NCBI GenBank assembly: GCA_022661535.1
Contig: JAKULF010000006.1
Location: 3,963,001 to 4,027,000, forward strand
Source of the DNA: Eutypa lata
Taxonomy: Eukaryota > Ascomycota > Sordariomycetes > Xylariales > Diatrypaceae
Direction of reading: 5' to 3'
Length of the DNA: 64,000 bases
Shown here: positions 21,937-31,902 of the stretch, piece by piece
Numbering within the stretch: position 1 is the first letter of the stretch
How the letters are laid out: every line of letters starts with the position of its first letter
Notes under the pieces: model-generated
Database searches by the model: none
Seen by the model: the letters and a program-made list of their open reading frames with translations, nothing else
What the model was told of the DNA's origin: nothing
Translations under genes and position numbers: made by a program

Positions 21937-22134
21937 GGCCAACTGCAGCACTGCATATTTACTCATAATATCGGCGGAAAGGCCACGACGAAGTCTCAGT
22001 ATGAAACTTGGAAAGCTGATCGCGGTGTGCTGCTTACAAAAGTAGAAGTGGAAAGGCAACAGGCGTTGATGGAACGTATGCGGGATATGGCAGAGACGTG
22101 TTGGCCAGGTAAAGTGGAACTGGAAAGTAAATAA
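21937..22134 (+). pseudogene. Stranded C-terminal tail of the phosphatase gene
   Basis: 65 in-frame codons plus TAA follow the TGA at 21934-21936. The stretch KSQYETWKADRGVLLTK resembles the region after the last helix in related fungal phosphatases. It is either non-translated, read through, or evidence of a TGG-to-TGA mutation in this strain. Confidence 0.6.
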
Positions 22135-22662
22135 GGGTGATGGGTGTAATGAATAGTGACAATAGAAAGGGGTCGTGAGATTGCCACCGCAACTAAAAGG
22201 CCTAGAGTATACATCTGGTTCAACTATCGTTCTACAATTGAAATGAAAGATAATTACTTTCGTCTAGCAACTATAATCCTGGGTCTGAAAATATATAAAA
22301 TTTAAACAAGGATCAAATCATAAAACCAGGCCTACCATGACGTCAAATAATTTCGAGTAAGTAAACAATGGTCGCATAGTCCTTTGTCATTATTAGGTAG
22401 GAAATGTAAGTAAATATCAACAGCTAGACGGAAAATTACGTTGGGATTTAGTAATGAATTTAGGCGTGAAACACGATTTTCTTTGTCTACCTACTTGTGA
22501 AGGTGCCATTGTCAACATTATAGCTAGGTAGACTTTTATGCATGTTAATTTCTTTCAACATAACCACTTCTTTCACTCACGATAGCTCAACAGTATCCTC
22601 ATCTACAACTCCAAACTAAATATGCAGCTACTCAAAACACTTCAAATATATCCACATTCATA
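22135..22662. other. Intergenic
   Basis: AT-rich promoter region of the following gene; no other feature is supported. Confidence 0.4.
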
Positions 22663-24102
22663 ATGTCACCGAGTAAACAGCCTGAAAAGCGGCCGAGACT
22701 TCCAAACGATGTACATAACTTTTCGCCTGAGTTTTACGACAGGCTACCGAAAATATGGCTGACCCGACGTGCCTTACGAGAGCTTAACTACAGAAACAAA
22801 ACACGCCGTATAGAGATCCCTACTACACATTACGAAACTTTACCCAGCCTTTCACGGTTCGCGAGACAGGGAGGCCCAGACCTCAAAGATATTCGAGGAG
22901 TAAGACTTGTCAGACTGGTATCTACAGACAGAATCTCACATGTTGTGTAGTGGCCAGAACCCAACAGTAATCCTGACATTAGTTCTTATACTACCATCTC
23001 CAGTATTTCACAGACGATAATATTGGCTGGCAGTAAATCATTAGCCAAGAGACCATCGGAAAAGAGATCATCAGCATATGACAAGAACTTCGAAGATATA
23101 TTAGCAACATATGGCATAAAGTGGAATTACCGCGTGGATTTCACAGAGAGACTTATACCCAAACCAGATAATCTAGAGGAGATTCGACAACTATTGTCCA
23201 GGCGACGGCCCTCGCTCGATGCTAATAGGTTCACAGAAGTAGACTTTGACATGTTCCATATGAGGATGATTGAAGGAATGTCAAAGGGAGACGTTACGCA
23301 AAAGCTAATTCCACTGCTTGAAGGAAATAGCCATACAGTAATTGCGAACAGTCGTGGTAATTTATTTACTAATATGCGATCCATGACTGATGGACTCACT
23401 CCAATGCCATTACCCGACTTCTGGGACGGCGTTCCCGCCACAGCTGTGGAAACCCCTGTCAAAGATGCACTTGGCAACTATATCATCCCGACAGAAAGTG
23501 GTGATCGGGTACCTATAGTACCTAATTTCTTTCTTGAAGTGAAGAGAGCAGGATCTAGTGGTGCAATGGTTGATAGACAAGCCCTTAACGATGGTGTGCA
23601 TGGGGCCCGTGCTAGTGAGCATCCCCTTGATATATGAAAAATGTTGGAATCCCTATCTCACAGCTTCATAGTGCATTACTTACATGGGTACGGATCGAGC
23701 GAGCCGGTATACGACAACAAGGCCTATGCGTTTAGCGCAACATATCAAGACGGGTTGTTGAAGTTCTTTGCCCACCATGTCACTCCTCCTTGTACATGTT
23801 CTCCAGGTGGCCTGCCAGAGTACTGGGCGACCGAAATTGAAGCATATTGGTTACTGTCACATCGAACCGGGCTTTTTAATGGGGTGTCGGCATTCCAAAA
23901 TATGAGGGAAAAGGCTTTACATGACCGTGTGGAAGCTGTTAAAGCAGCCAATTCTAGATCTCGAGACTTGGGAGTAGCTAAGAGAGAAATTACGGCGAAA
24001 TTTATAAGGGGAGAATGCGAAGAGGATGATGCCGAGCCTTTCGAACATGATACAGAAGCCATCGGCGATATTGAGGTGCTTGACAAAATATCAAAAGCCT
24101 AA
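22663..24102 (+). CDS. DUF7924-like fungal protein of unknown function
   Basis: Read straight through, this frame is broken by a TAG (22948) and a TGA (23635), but both fall inside good introns. Exons 22663-22899, 22951-23614 and 23672-24102 give an intact 443-residue protein. Intron 1 (51 nt, GTAAGA...GTGTAG) joins DIRG to WPEPNSN; intron 2 (57 nt, GTGAGC...CATAG) joins HGARA to MHYLHGYGSSEPVYDN. Family landmarks are LTRRALRELNYRN, RFARQGGPDLKDIRGWPEP, YDKNFEDIL, PNFFLEVKR, the PVYDNKAYAFSATY core and EIEAYWLLSHRTGLF near the end. This is the fold found in a large fungal-only family (DUF7924, named from memory) seen in accessory regions, with a possible distant nuclease-like core. Its substrate is unknown. 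Confidence 0.75.
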
Positions 24103-24694
24103 TAGCAGCGAAGAAGAAGAGGATGAATGCGAGGATACAACGAGTAGACCACCCCGAAACTATATCAAAAGTAGTGGCGTTCATTTGATCTCTCGCATCA
24201 CCCAATCATGTCCCGTGTTCTATCATATATACCATATTTACTATATACTAATGCATCATCTCTATCCTACACCATATCCAGGCTTTTATCGCTATGACTC
24301 AACACACTTTTCTTTGCGTTTCTTTAATTTAGGATTAGATAATCATTATGTTTGTTAATTTGGCCGTAGAGACAAAGTTCTTTGTGCTTTGACTGCTTGT
24401 AATGATGTTCAGTTCATGTTTCTGCTTTGTTTTAGCGTTTGTACCAAGGCGTCCAGGGAGAAAGCAGTCATTTTAGTCTGTTGAATAGACCTATTGTTGA
24501 CCAACCCCACAGGCATGCAGTTCAATATGAGATTGTGACAATGTGTGGCTATAAGAAATGGCCGACGCTCACTGACAACTTCTTGAGTTAGACCCCTTCG
24601 GGATGCCCACTTCACTTAACCACAAGGTAGCATCTCTTGAGCGCTAGAGCATTCTCGATAAGGGTTTCGCCTCACGCTGGCGTGGGCTTTCAAA
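24103..24694. other. Intergenic
   Basis: 3' region of the DUF7924-like gene and promoter of the chromodomain gene; no coding region is supported. Confidence 0.4.
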
Positions 24695-26179
24695 ATGTAC
24701 ATTGACCTCTTCATACATAATACCACGGAACACCATGAGTCTCGTTGGGTCAGCGTCATCAACCCAGCCACTGGATATGCGGTAAGAAGCCCGTTTCAAC
24801 ATCCTTTCTACAAGACTTGTGAGATTCCCTGCATACAAGACCCTATTTTACCCTCTCAGAGATGCGAATTCCACCAGTCGTGCTGCAGGTTAGATCACCA
24901 GCGCATTCCCTACTTTGACGTGGGAAATGGCGCAAGACCTATCATCTGCCTCCATCTCTATGCAGATGAGATCGAGAAGCTACCAGCTGGGTTTCTCGAT
25001 TACTTACAGTCTTGCAACCCTTTGTTCGTAGACACTCTTACCCTGCTTTTCTTAACAGGTATCGAACTATCGTTATCTACACTGTTTCAACAGCAATTGA
25101 AGACAATTCTTGCTAATCCCTCGTTAAACACACTTAGTCCAATTGACCGCGATTATATAGAGATGCGGGCTGGCTGTTTTGGCCAATACGCCAACAAAAC
25201 CGAAGAGTTTCTCGGCCAGCTCGCCCGGTTCTATGACATAAACAACGAAACTGGTACATTATTGCCTCGTCCGGGAAGGGAGCCCCAGCCAGAATTAAAT
25301 ATTCTTGGTCCTCACTTTTCATTCTTGAAGGTGGCCTCCTGGCTTGGGCCAGACACCAGTACTATCCCATGGCCAACCAGTGTGATGTGCTGGCCCGACA
25401 TCGGGGATCTAATCAGAAGGTATTCTAACGGCTGCAGTTTTGTCCCTTGGGCCTCAGGCATGCCTATTACAGCTGGTAATACACTCATATCTGTGGAGCA
25501 CCTGGTTCCTCTACCATCAGCGGCAACTTCGCAGAGCCCACCCACAATTCCATCAGCAAGTGAGACTAATATTAACCCAAGCCGAGTGGACGATTGGCCA
25601 ACTCAAGTGACAGTCAACGACACTCCTCATAAAAACGACGTTGTTGATCCTGCACATGAAATTGATGCCCTTGAAATAACCACAGCACAAACATCGACAC
25701 TTCCTCACATTGAGCCTAATTCAGATATCGAAATGGACGATGACAACAACATAAGTGATTCTTCGCTTGACGCCGAATTCGAATACGATCCGGACTTTGA
25801 ATCGTCTGTTGAACCTCAGGCTACAAGCACACACAGTGACGAAAGTAGTCATGAAGGTAGTTATGAAGGTAGTCATGAAAGTAATCATGAAAGTAGTGAC
25901 GACAGTAGTGAAGAAAGTAGTGAAAACAGTAGTGACAACAGCAATGAGGAAGAGACATATGCTATCGAAGCTCTTGTCAGCCATAGACCGCCTATCCCCG
26001 ATAGGTCGAAGGCTCAATCCTATAAAGTTCGATGGGCCGGTTCATGGCCAAAGTCACAAAAAGAGACTTGGGAACCTGCCGTAAACATCGCGGTTGATAG
26101 CGTGGATCGTTACTGGGCTGACCTGGAAAGCGGAGAACAACGGCGAGGTAGAAGTGCAAGGACTCGGCGAGAGGGGTAA
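24695..26179 (+). CDS. Protein with C-terminal chromodomain and acidic Ser repeat; novel N-terminus
   Basis: Single-exon frame of 494 residues. The last 70 residues form a chromodomain: TYAIEALVSHR, YKVRWAG, ETWEPAVNI, then a helix (DSVDRYWADLE), with three aromatic cage candidates (Y, W, W). Such domains bind methylated histone H3 tails; C-terminal placement is typical of chromoviral integrases, but no integrase is present. Residues 385-425 are a low-complexity S/E/D/H segment (SSHEGSYEGSHESNHESSDD). The N-terminal 270 residues have a Cys/His cluster (CEIPCIQDP, RCEFHQSCCRLDH) and a W-rich block (LGPHFSFLKVASWLGPDTST, VMCWPDIGDLI). I do not recognise this part. It may be a heterochromatin-targeted regulator or a domesticated transposon protein. 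Confidence 0.7.
   Translation: MYIDLFIHNTTEHHESRWVSVINPATGYAVRSPFQHPFYKTCEIPCIQDPILPSQRCEFHQSCCRLDHQRIPYFDVGNGARPIICLHLYADEIEKLPAGFLDYLQSCNPLFVDTLTLLFLTGIELSLSTLFQQQLKTILANPSLNTLSPIDRDYIEMRAGCFGQYANKTEEFLGQLARFYDINNETGTLLPRPGREPQPELNILGPHFSFLKVASWLGPDTSTIPWPTSVMCWPDIGDLIRRYSNGCSFVPWASGMPITAGNTLISVEHLVPLPSAATSQSPPTIPSASETNINPSRVDDWPTQVTVNDTPHKNDVVDPAHEIDALEITTAQTSTLPHIEPNSDIEMDDDNNISDSSLDAEFEYDPDFESSVEPQATSTHSDESSHEGSYEGSHESNHESSDDSSEESSENSSDNSNEEETYAIEALVSHRPPIPDRSKAQSYKVRWAGSWPKSQKETWEPAVNIAVDSVDRYWADLESGEQRRGRSARTRREG
25839..25948 (+). repeat. Trinucleotide-phased coding repeat (Ser/acidic)
   Basis: Imperfect 9-12-nt repeats of the form AGT-(AGT)-CAT/GAC-GAA encode the Ser/Glu/Asp/His tract ahead of the chromodomain. 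Copy number is likely variable between strains. Confidence 0.8.
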
Positions 26180-26635
26180 GCCAAAATAATTGATATAACC
26201 AGTGGGTAGTAGCTCGGGTGGCAATTGTTTAACTATGTAAGTAGTATATGTTTGATGGTAGGTTGTGAGCCCACTTTATCTCCCCCCTTGAGTTTTGCGA
26301 GTTGGCTATATCCAAGAGGACAAAAGGTTTTGCATATAGTCCATCGACAAAAAGAGAATAAATTCGTCGCTAAACAAATCTCCCCGTACATTTATTCCCC
26401 TGACCTATCGTGGTACTGATGAACCCTGGGTAGTGTAACATGTGAAACAATATGACTGTCCATCCTGCTTTTAAGCCTTCTATATTCGTCGTCACATACC
26501 ATATGTAAAATGGCCTTGGGTATATAAGAACGATGGTTAAACAATTCGTACAAGACATAAAATGAAAAGAATTAGAAACTATCCTCGTGACCAATCTTCA
26601 TTTATAGCACAGTTGTCTCATTGCTTCTTCCTTTT
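26180..26635. other. Convergent 3' region
   Basis: Space between the converging chromodomain and small membrane protein genes; nothing else is seen. Confidence 0.4.
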
Positions 26636-27235
26636 TCATAGCCATCGATATTGTCCCCGTCGATTGGAATTATTGTAAAATTCTGTTGCCAAAACCCGCT
26701 CCCAGATGTCCTTGAGACGGACTCTGACTTCCCTGCGAAACGCAGGCGGTGTCGCTGGTAGGCCAACGATCCACGATGCCGAGGTTATTGCCACGACGAC
26801 GCAGCGAGTGAGCAAAGTATGCGAGCTAGCCCACGCTACACCTAGTAGCATAGCTTCGACGGCTGCCCATATCCAGTAATACTGCGGTTTCCAGATCATG
26901 GTCACCTCTTCATCATCCAGCCGCAGTCCCCTGAGGTAAACTGGTGGTTGAGTTGCAGCACCGAGTGACCAATTGAGAGGCAAGGGATAACGTATAGAGG
27001 CAATGTGCCATTGCAGGATGGAGGCGCCCATTATAAGAGCAGTTCCGAACATCTGGTCAAGGAGTCTTCCGGCCTCTAGTTTAGTAAACCATGAGACTGG
27101 CGTGAATGGGTAGTCGATTGAATATAGATTCATTGCTATCAAGATAGCGGCAATCCTTCGTAAGGTTATGTTCAAACCCCCTGGAGCATTTTCAAAGGCC
27201 GAGTTTTTACCGGTGTCAGTGTGGTCGCTCGACAT
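26636..27235 (-). CDS. Small multi-pass membrane protein of unknown function
   Basis: Minus-strand single-exon frame of 199 residues from ATG at 27235. Hydrophobic segments lie near residues 24-40 (LRRIAAILIAMNLYSI), 64-80 (GTALIMGASILQWHI), 120-137 (YWIWAAVEAMLLGVAWAS) and 140-158 (CVVVAITSASWIVGLP). A basic, Arg-rich C-terminal tail (RREVRVRLKDIWERVL) follows. I do not recognise a family. Codon composition is gene-like and a signal peptide is absent. It is transcribed divergently from the HET gene with a 485-bp shared upstream region, so the two could share control. Confidence 0.6.
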   Translation of the reverse strand: MSSDHTDTGKNSAFENAPGGLNITLRRIAAILIAMNLYSIDYPFTPVSWFTKLEAGRLLDQMFGTALIMGASILQWHIASIRYPLPLNWSLGAATQPPVYLRGLRLDDEEVTMIWKPQYYWIWAAVEAMLLGVAWASSHTLLTRCVVVAITSASWIVGLPATPPAFRREVRVRLKDIWERVLATEFYNNSNRRGQYRWL

Positions 27236-27720
27236 TGTGCTTAGTCTTTCAAGATATCTGAATAGGAAAGAAGAATGGATAAAGGATGTTGTGAGAGGTG
27301 AGAATCAATAACGAAGTGAACTTTTATAGGACATCGGAATTCGAGCTGGTTGATAGCGGGAAGCATCGTGGAGGCAGTGAGGTTTCATTGGGGGCTGAAG
27401 GATTCTGGGCGCAGCCCCTTGTTTTACCAGAAACGCTCAAACCTTGCAATGCAAAGCAATATAGGATCAACTCCGCATTCACTGCTTAATCCAGATTCTA
27501 ATTTTAGATTGATCGAGTTAAACCACGCGTCTCGTGTGAGGATCTTGTCTGTTACCGCACCTGAAGACGGGATCGATGAACCAGGACAGCACCTCTACTC
27601 TTTTGCGGGGATACCTTTTGGTAGTGTCATTAACCCCTTCGTTCTCCTTCTCACACGATAGGTAAGTAGTTATAGGCCACTTCCAAAATTCAATGCCGGC
27701 AAGCACACTATAAACCTAAA
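27236..27720. other. Divergent promoter region of membrane protein and HET genes
   Basis: 485 bp between two start codons facing away from each other. No obvious TATA box or long inverted repeat was seen. Confidence 0.5.
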
Positions 27721-30105
27721 ATGGGCCAGTCGATATCAGACGAGCGGGAATCGCTGCATGACCGCGCCCAGCGCCTCGAGTATGACTCGCTGCCAACTCC
27801 AACATCGATCCGCGTCGTAAAGCTCGAGTCCATTGACGATGAGGATCACATTTCTCTCTCCATGCACGTAGTTGACCTCAACGATACGGTAGACTACGAT
27901 TGTTTATCTTACACGTGGGGTCGCCCGTGCACGGTGTTCAAAACCCAAGACGACCGTGACGCACTTCAAGAAATAGAGAATCCGATCCTCGTGAATGGTG
28001 CTATCACCACCATTGGTCGGAATGCGTTCGATTTTCTGAAGGCCTGGAGACAACGACGACGATGGTTCATGAGGAATATACGCCTTGCACTGGAGGAGCT
28101 AGACGGCCACGACACTTATCGGGTTCCAGAAGTCTTGTGGATCGACGCCATCTGCATCGACCAAAACAACGTGGCAGAGCGCAGTGCACAGGTAGCTCAG
28201 ATGGCACGGATATTCCGACAGGCGCGTCGAGTGGTCTTGTGGCTGGGTCCGGAAGATGACTTTTCCAAGCCAGCGTTTGAAGTGATCAAGCAGATCGCGT
28301 ATCGCGATGATGGGGAAGCCGTGAACCTCCCCCCAGTCTGGTCAAGCGCGTGGTTCAATATCTTTGCTCTTTTGCAGCGTTCTTGGTTTAGTCGGGCGTG
28401 GGTTGTCCAAGAGGTTATCGTGGCCCAGGAACTCGTGATGCAGGTCGGCACGTTCGCCTTCCCGTGGGAAAACTTCGTTCACAGCGCAAACGTCCTATAT
28501 AGGCGCAACTTGGTCGACCCGATCTACGCATATGCTTCCGCTGAAGTCCACGCCACCAAGTTTTTCGGGGGCATCGAGGAGGATTCTGCGCGCACCGGTG
28601 AGCCATTGGCAGCATGGGGTCAGACATGTCAACTATTCTCTAGCACCTGCGAAGAGGACCCGAGCGAAAGGATCCAAGGAGTGGAATTTGTGTTATTACT
28701 ACACGACTTGAGGGAAAAGCGGACCTTTAAGACCATCGACGGGCACGTGGGGGAACATTCTGACTTTCTCGACACTGATAGATCATTTCTGTTCCTGCTC
28801 CAGTATATGCAGCGAACAGAATGCACGGATGCTAAAGATCGCGTTTATGCCTTCATCGATCTCTTGGGTCGAGCTACAAAGCCGGTGGCAGAGCCCAGTC
28901 CGCTCAGGAGAGACATTGTCCCAAATTATAACCTTACACTCGCCGAAGTTTACAAAGACGTGGCTTGGCATGCTCTTCTATCAGGAGGGAACTTAGATTT
29001 GCTATCGTTTGCTTCTGGTTCTACGAATGAACTGGAGGGACTTCCATCTTGGGCCCCGGACTGGCGCAATAGAGCAACAAACGCTGCTAGCGTTCTATCT
29101 GGACAGCCGCATAACGTTACCGTTTCAGCTACACCTTGTCCCATCTGGGAGTTGTCACAAAGTTCCTCAGTATACGGGCGATACTTGCACGTTGAAGGAA
29201 ACCTCTTTGCGACTATATCCGAGGTCTCCCTGGATATCATTTCGGCTGATAATAAAGCTCCCTATATTTTAGGGCCCGCCGCTCAATTCCTCACCCAGAT
29301 GCTGCTCCCTACATGCAATTGCACTACGAGACTATCTACTGCTCATCTCCTTTGGAAGATACTTACGTTAAACCACAGTGATATGAACTGCTGTACTGAC
29401 CACATTATACGCACATTCTCTCAAATCTGGCGCAGTGAAGCCAAAAGAGCAATGCGGGAGTTTGAAGAAAAGGGACAGACTAGTGGAGCAGACACGGTAT
29501 CAATATTAGACACTTATGCGAAGGGGCCTCATTCGCTATTCCCAGGCCTCGACACTGAGGGTATTTTGGAAGCAGAAGATACCGACCTTGAAGAGACAGC
29601 ATCTACGACATTCCAGCCCGAGCGATTCTCCGAAATAATGGGAACTTTGTCGCAAATACAGATGGCTCCCCAAGATGACCTCCCCGGTGATGTTCTGTAC
29701 CTCAAACTACGAATGGAGCAGGAAGTGGAAAAAATGATGCTGGCATATGTAGCAGCTCCCAAGCCCAGTATGTGTACGCATCGCAACACTGGACGCTATG
29801 ATGCAAAACTCAAGATATCAAACGATGTGATGTTCCCATGGTCGCGCCATTACATCCAGCTGCGCAAGTTAAGTAAGAGAATGCGTCTGTTTAAAACGGA
29901 TGGGCAATACGTTGGGAATGGCCCAAGGGCGATACAGAGCGGAGACCAAGTTTGGATACTGTCAGGGGCAAGAGTACCTATTATCCTACGTCCTACTAAC
30001 GAGGGGCGGCGGAAGGTCGTCGGTGAGGCCTATATACATGGTATGATGTTCGGCGGAGCGACCCGCCACCCAAATTATCAGACGAAAAGGATCGTCCTTG
30101 AATAG
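27721..30105 (+). CDS. HET-domain protein (heterokaryon incompatibility type)
   Basis: Single-exon frame of 794 residues. The HET domain occupies roughly residues 56-245: DYDCLSYTWG (60-67), an NGAITTIGRN block, LWIDAICIDQNN (139-150) with QVAQMARIFRQARRVVLWLG, then WFSRAWVVQEVIVAQE. Further on, DAKDRVYAFIDLL and YNLTLAEVYKDVAWH match the conserved C-terminal extension of this class, with LEGLPSWAPDWRN after it. Residues 530-700 are poorly conserved and partly acidic. The end (IQSGDQVWILSGARVPIILRP, VVGEAYIHGMMFG) is the usual terminal module. HET domains trigger cell death in fungal non-self recognition. No fused STAND or repeat domain is present, so any partner is encoded elsewhere. An upstream ATG-free leader makes 27721 the likely start. 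Confidence 0.92.
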   Translation: MGQSISDERESLHDRAQRLEYDSLPTPTSIRVVKLESIDDEDHISLSMHVVDLNDTVDYDCLSYTWGRPCTVFKTQDDRDALQEIENPILVNGAITTIGRNAFDFLKAWRQRRRWFMRNIRLALEELDGHDTYRVPEVLWIDAICIDQNNVAERSAQVAQMARIFRQARRVVLWLGPEDDFSKPAFEVIKQIAYRDDGEAVNLPPVWSSAWFNIFALLQRSWFSRAWVVQEVIVAQELVMQVGTFAFPWENFVHSANVLYRRNLVDPIYAYASAEVHATKFFGGIEEDSARTGEPLAAWGQTCQLFSSTCEEDPSERIQGVEFVLLLHDLREKRTFKTIDGHVGEHSDFLDTDRSFLFLLQYMQRTECTDAKDRVYAFIDLLGRATKPVAEPSPLRRDIVPNYNLTLAEVYKDVAWHALLSGGNLDLLSFASGSTNELEGLPSWAPDWRNRATNAASVLSGQPHNVTVSATPCPIWELSQSSSVYGRYLHVEGNLFATISEVSLDIISADNKAPYILGPAAQFLTQMLLPTCNCTTRLSTAHLLWKILTLNHSDMNCCTDHIIRTFSQIWRSEAKRAMREFEEKGQTSGADTVSILDTYAKGPHSLFPGLDTEGILEAEDTDLEETASTTFQPERFSEIMGTLSQIQMAPQDDLPGDVLYLKLRMEQEVEKMMLAYVAAPKPSMCTHRNTGRYDAKLKISNDVMFPWSRHYIQLRKLSKRMRLFKTDGQYVGNGPRAIQSGDQVWILSGARVPIILRPTNEGRRKVVGEAYIHGMMFGGATRHPNYQTKRIVLE

Positions 30106-31502
30106 CCGGGATTCGATATCGACTAGGATAATAACAACTTTTGCCTTATTCAAGCCATCATAATCCTAGTTTTCATATATGTCATCTGCTTCTAAAAAAT
30201 GTGAGCTTCCACTCTAAATTGTCCTAATTGTCTACAGATCGTAGCGACCTTCGCATCAATGAACGATTAGGGGTGTTCTTCCCCCCATACACGGCTGGCA
30301 TGTACGTAAGTGAAAGACGTGAGGTCCCGCTTCTCATACAACTTCAATAATCGCTGCTCGACCGAGCCAAATTGCTCGGAGCGAATGTGATTCCATGGCT
30401 CGAGGAGTCATGTTAGTTATCCAGCAGGGCTTCCTACTTCATACATATCTACCCACCCCGCCGCTTACAGGAAATACTCATTACCAAGTCAGGGGTAAAT
30501 CCCGGTAGTACTACCTACCTTTTGTGTCTTCACTCTCTTTTCGAACCCATCCCTCATCCCTCGTCTCTGCGCCTCCGAAGATAGATGCCAACGTGAAGGC
30601 CTCTAGGTAGCGTAGCTGGCGCGCTCCTCTTCCAAAATGAAAATCGACTATAAAAATCGATTCTGGACTACATACTTCTACAAAGTCTGATAGTGGAGAC
30701 ACAGTAAATAGCTAAACTCGTACAGCACAAATAGCAAAGCTCACCAGGAGTTGAGCTGGCCCGTTGCTATGTAATTAACTCTTTATATTTATACACAAAT
30801 ATTATTCCTCATGCCTCAGCACATTTGGCAACCCCTTTTAAATATATATACACATATATGTACCCGAGTATAATACCTATCCAATGTCGAGGAGAAACCA
30901 ATACCCCATCACGTGCGCTATATACATGCAAGACAGTCTGGTAGCCGGCGATACGATGGCAATTTGCCCAATCATAAAACAGTGGGAACGCAGAACTGGT
31001 AATTCTTCCGCATGCATTTTAGTTCTCATCCGTTAACAAACTAAGGAGAGGAGTCCCCAGTTTCCCCACGCACAGTCATTGGGCCGGATATAGATACGAC
31101 GGGTCGGTTCGGGGGGGTTGTGCCGAGTGTATCCCCGATTGAAGTCATCCGGTCACCTACCTATCTACACTTGCTGCATACATACATACTTCCATGCACA
31201 AGTTGACTATTATATTATAGGAAGTTCTATGTAGGTATGCGGCATGAATTGCTCTCTAGACCCGGCCAAGCCAGCCACAGGGAATATGTAGTGGTACAGA
31301 TCGATCTCTGTGTCACTTTGATTGATTACCATCTTCATACGTGCATATATAGGATGGCATGTAACACATTGCGTTTTGTATCTCAGATCCACGGGAGCAT
31401 CTACCCGATTAGCGCACGAATCAGAATCAGAATCGCTGACGTACATACATCGTAGGCGCTGTGTGGGAGAGCCAGAAGCCAGTCAGGAGTAAGTGGGGGG
31501 TT

Positions 31503-31522
31503 GAGGGGCTCTAGCGAGGGGT
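31503..31522 (+). promoter_or_regulatory. Pair of AGGGG stress-response-like elements
   Basis: AGGGG occurs at 31504-31508 and 31517-31521, about 390 nt upstream of the aldo-keto reductase start. This matches the core of Msn2/4-type STRE sites, which control related yeast reductases. The motif is short and could be chance. Confidence 0.3.
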
Positions 31523-31769
31523 AGAAGGATACCTACATCCTACCAATACTACAGATCCGTTACGCATACAGTGTGTGTACTTGGGTATCAGGGTGTAAAG
31601 TGAAAATGCCAGCCCGTTTGATAGGTTGTCAAGGATGTGGACTATAAAAAAATTGTAGATGCTGCGTCATATATCCAGGGCTGAACCCGCTACAGAAAAC
31701 TAAAGTAGTAGTTAGACACCCCGCGCCATTGGGAAGTTGTGTGCCCCGCATCTACTCTAGTGAGCTACA

Positions 31770-31776
31770 TATAAAA
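31770..31776 (+). promoter_or_regulatory. Putative TATA box of the aldo-keto reductase gene
   Basis: TATAAAA lies about 130 nt upstream of the ATG at 31903, within normal range for a fungal promoter. Confidence 0.45.
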
Positions 31777-31902
31777 CATCGCATGCGCCGCTGTCATACC
31801 AAACAGTATTTGCATACATAAGTATTCTCCTTTTCATCCCAATTACTACATTCTCAATCTACCCAGATCCACGCATAGACTCTCGTAGAAGAAACCGACA
31901 AG

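Larger units (their letters stand above)
30106..31902. other. Gene-free 1.8-kb region with AKR promoter
   Basis: No coding region is supported. The right end holds the aldo-keto reductase promoter with two AGGGG motifs and a TATAAAA box. AT-rich between 30770 and 30870. Confidence 0.55.

Noticed and set aside
22948..23637. Two in-frame stops interpreted as a decaying DUF7924 gene
   Set aside because: Both stops lie in 51-nt and 57-nt introns with proper GT...AG sites, and splicing restores conserved motifs.
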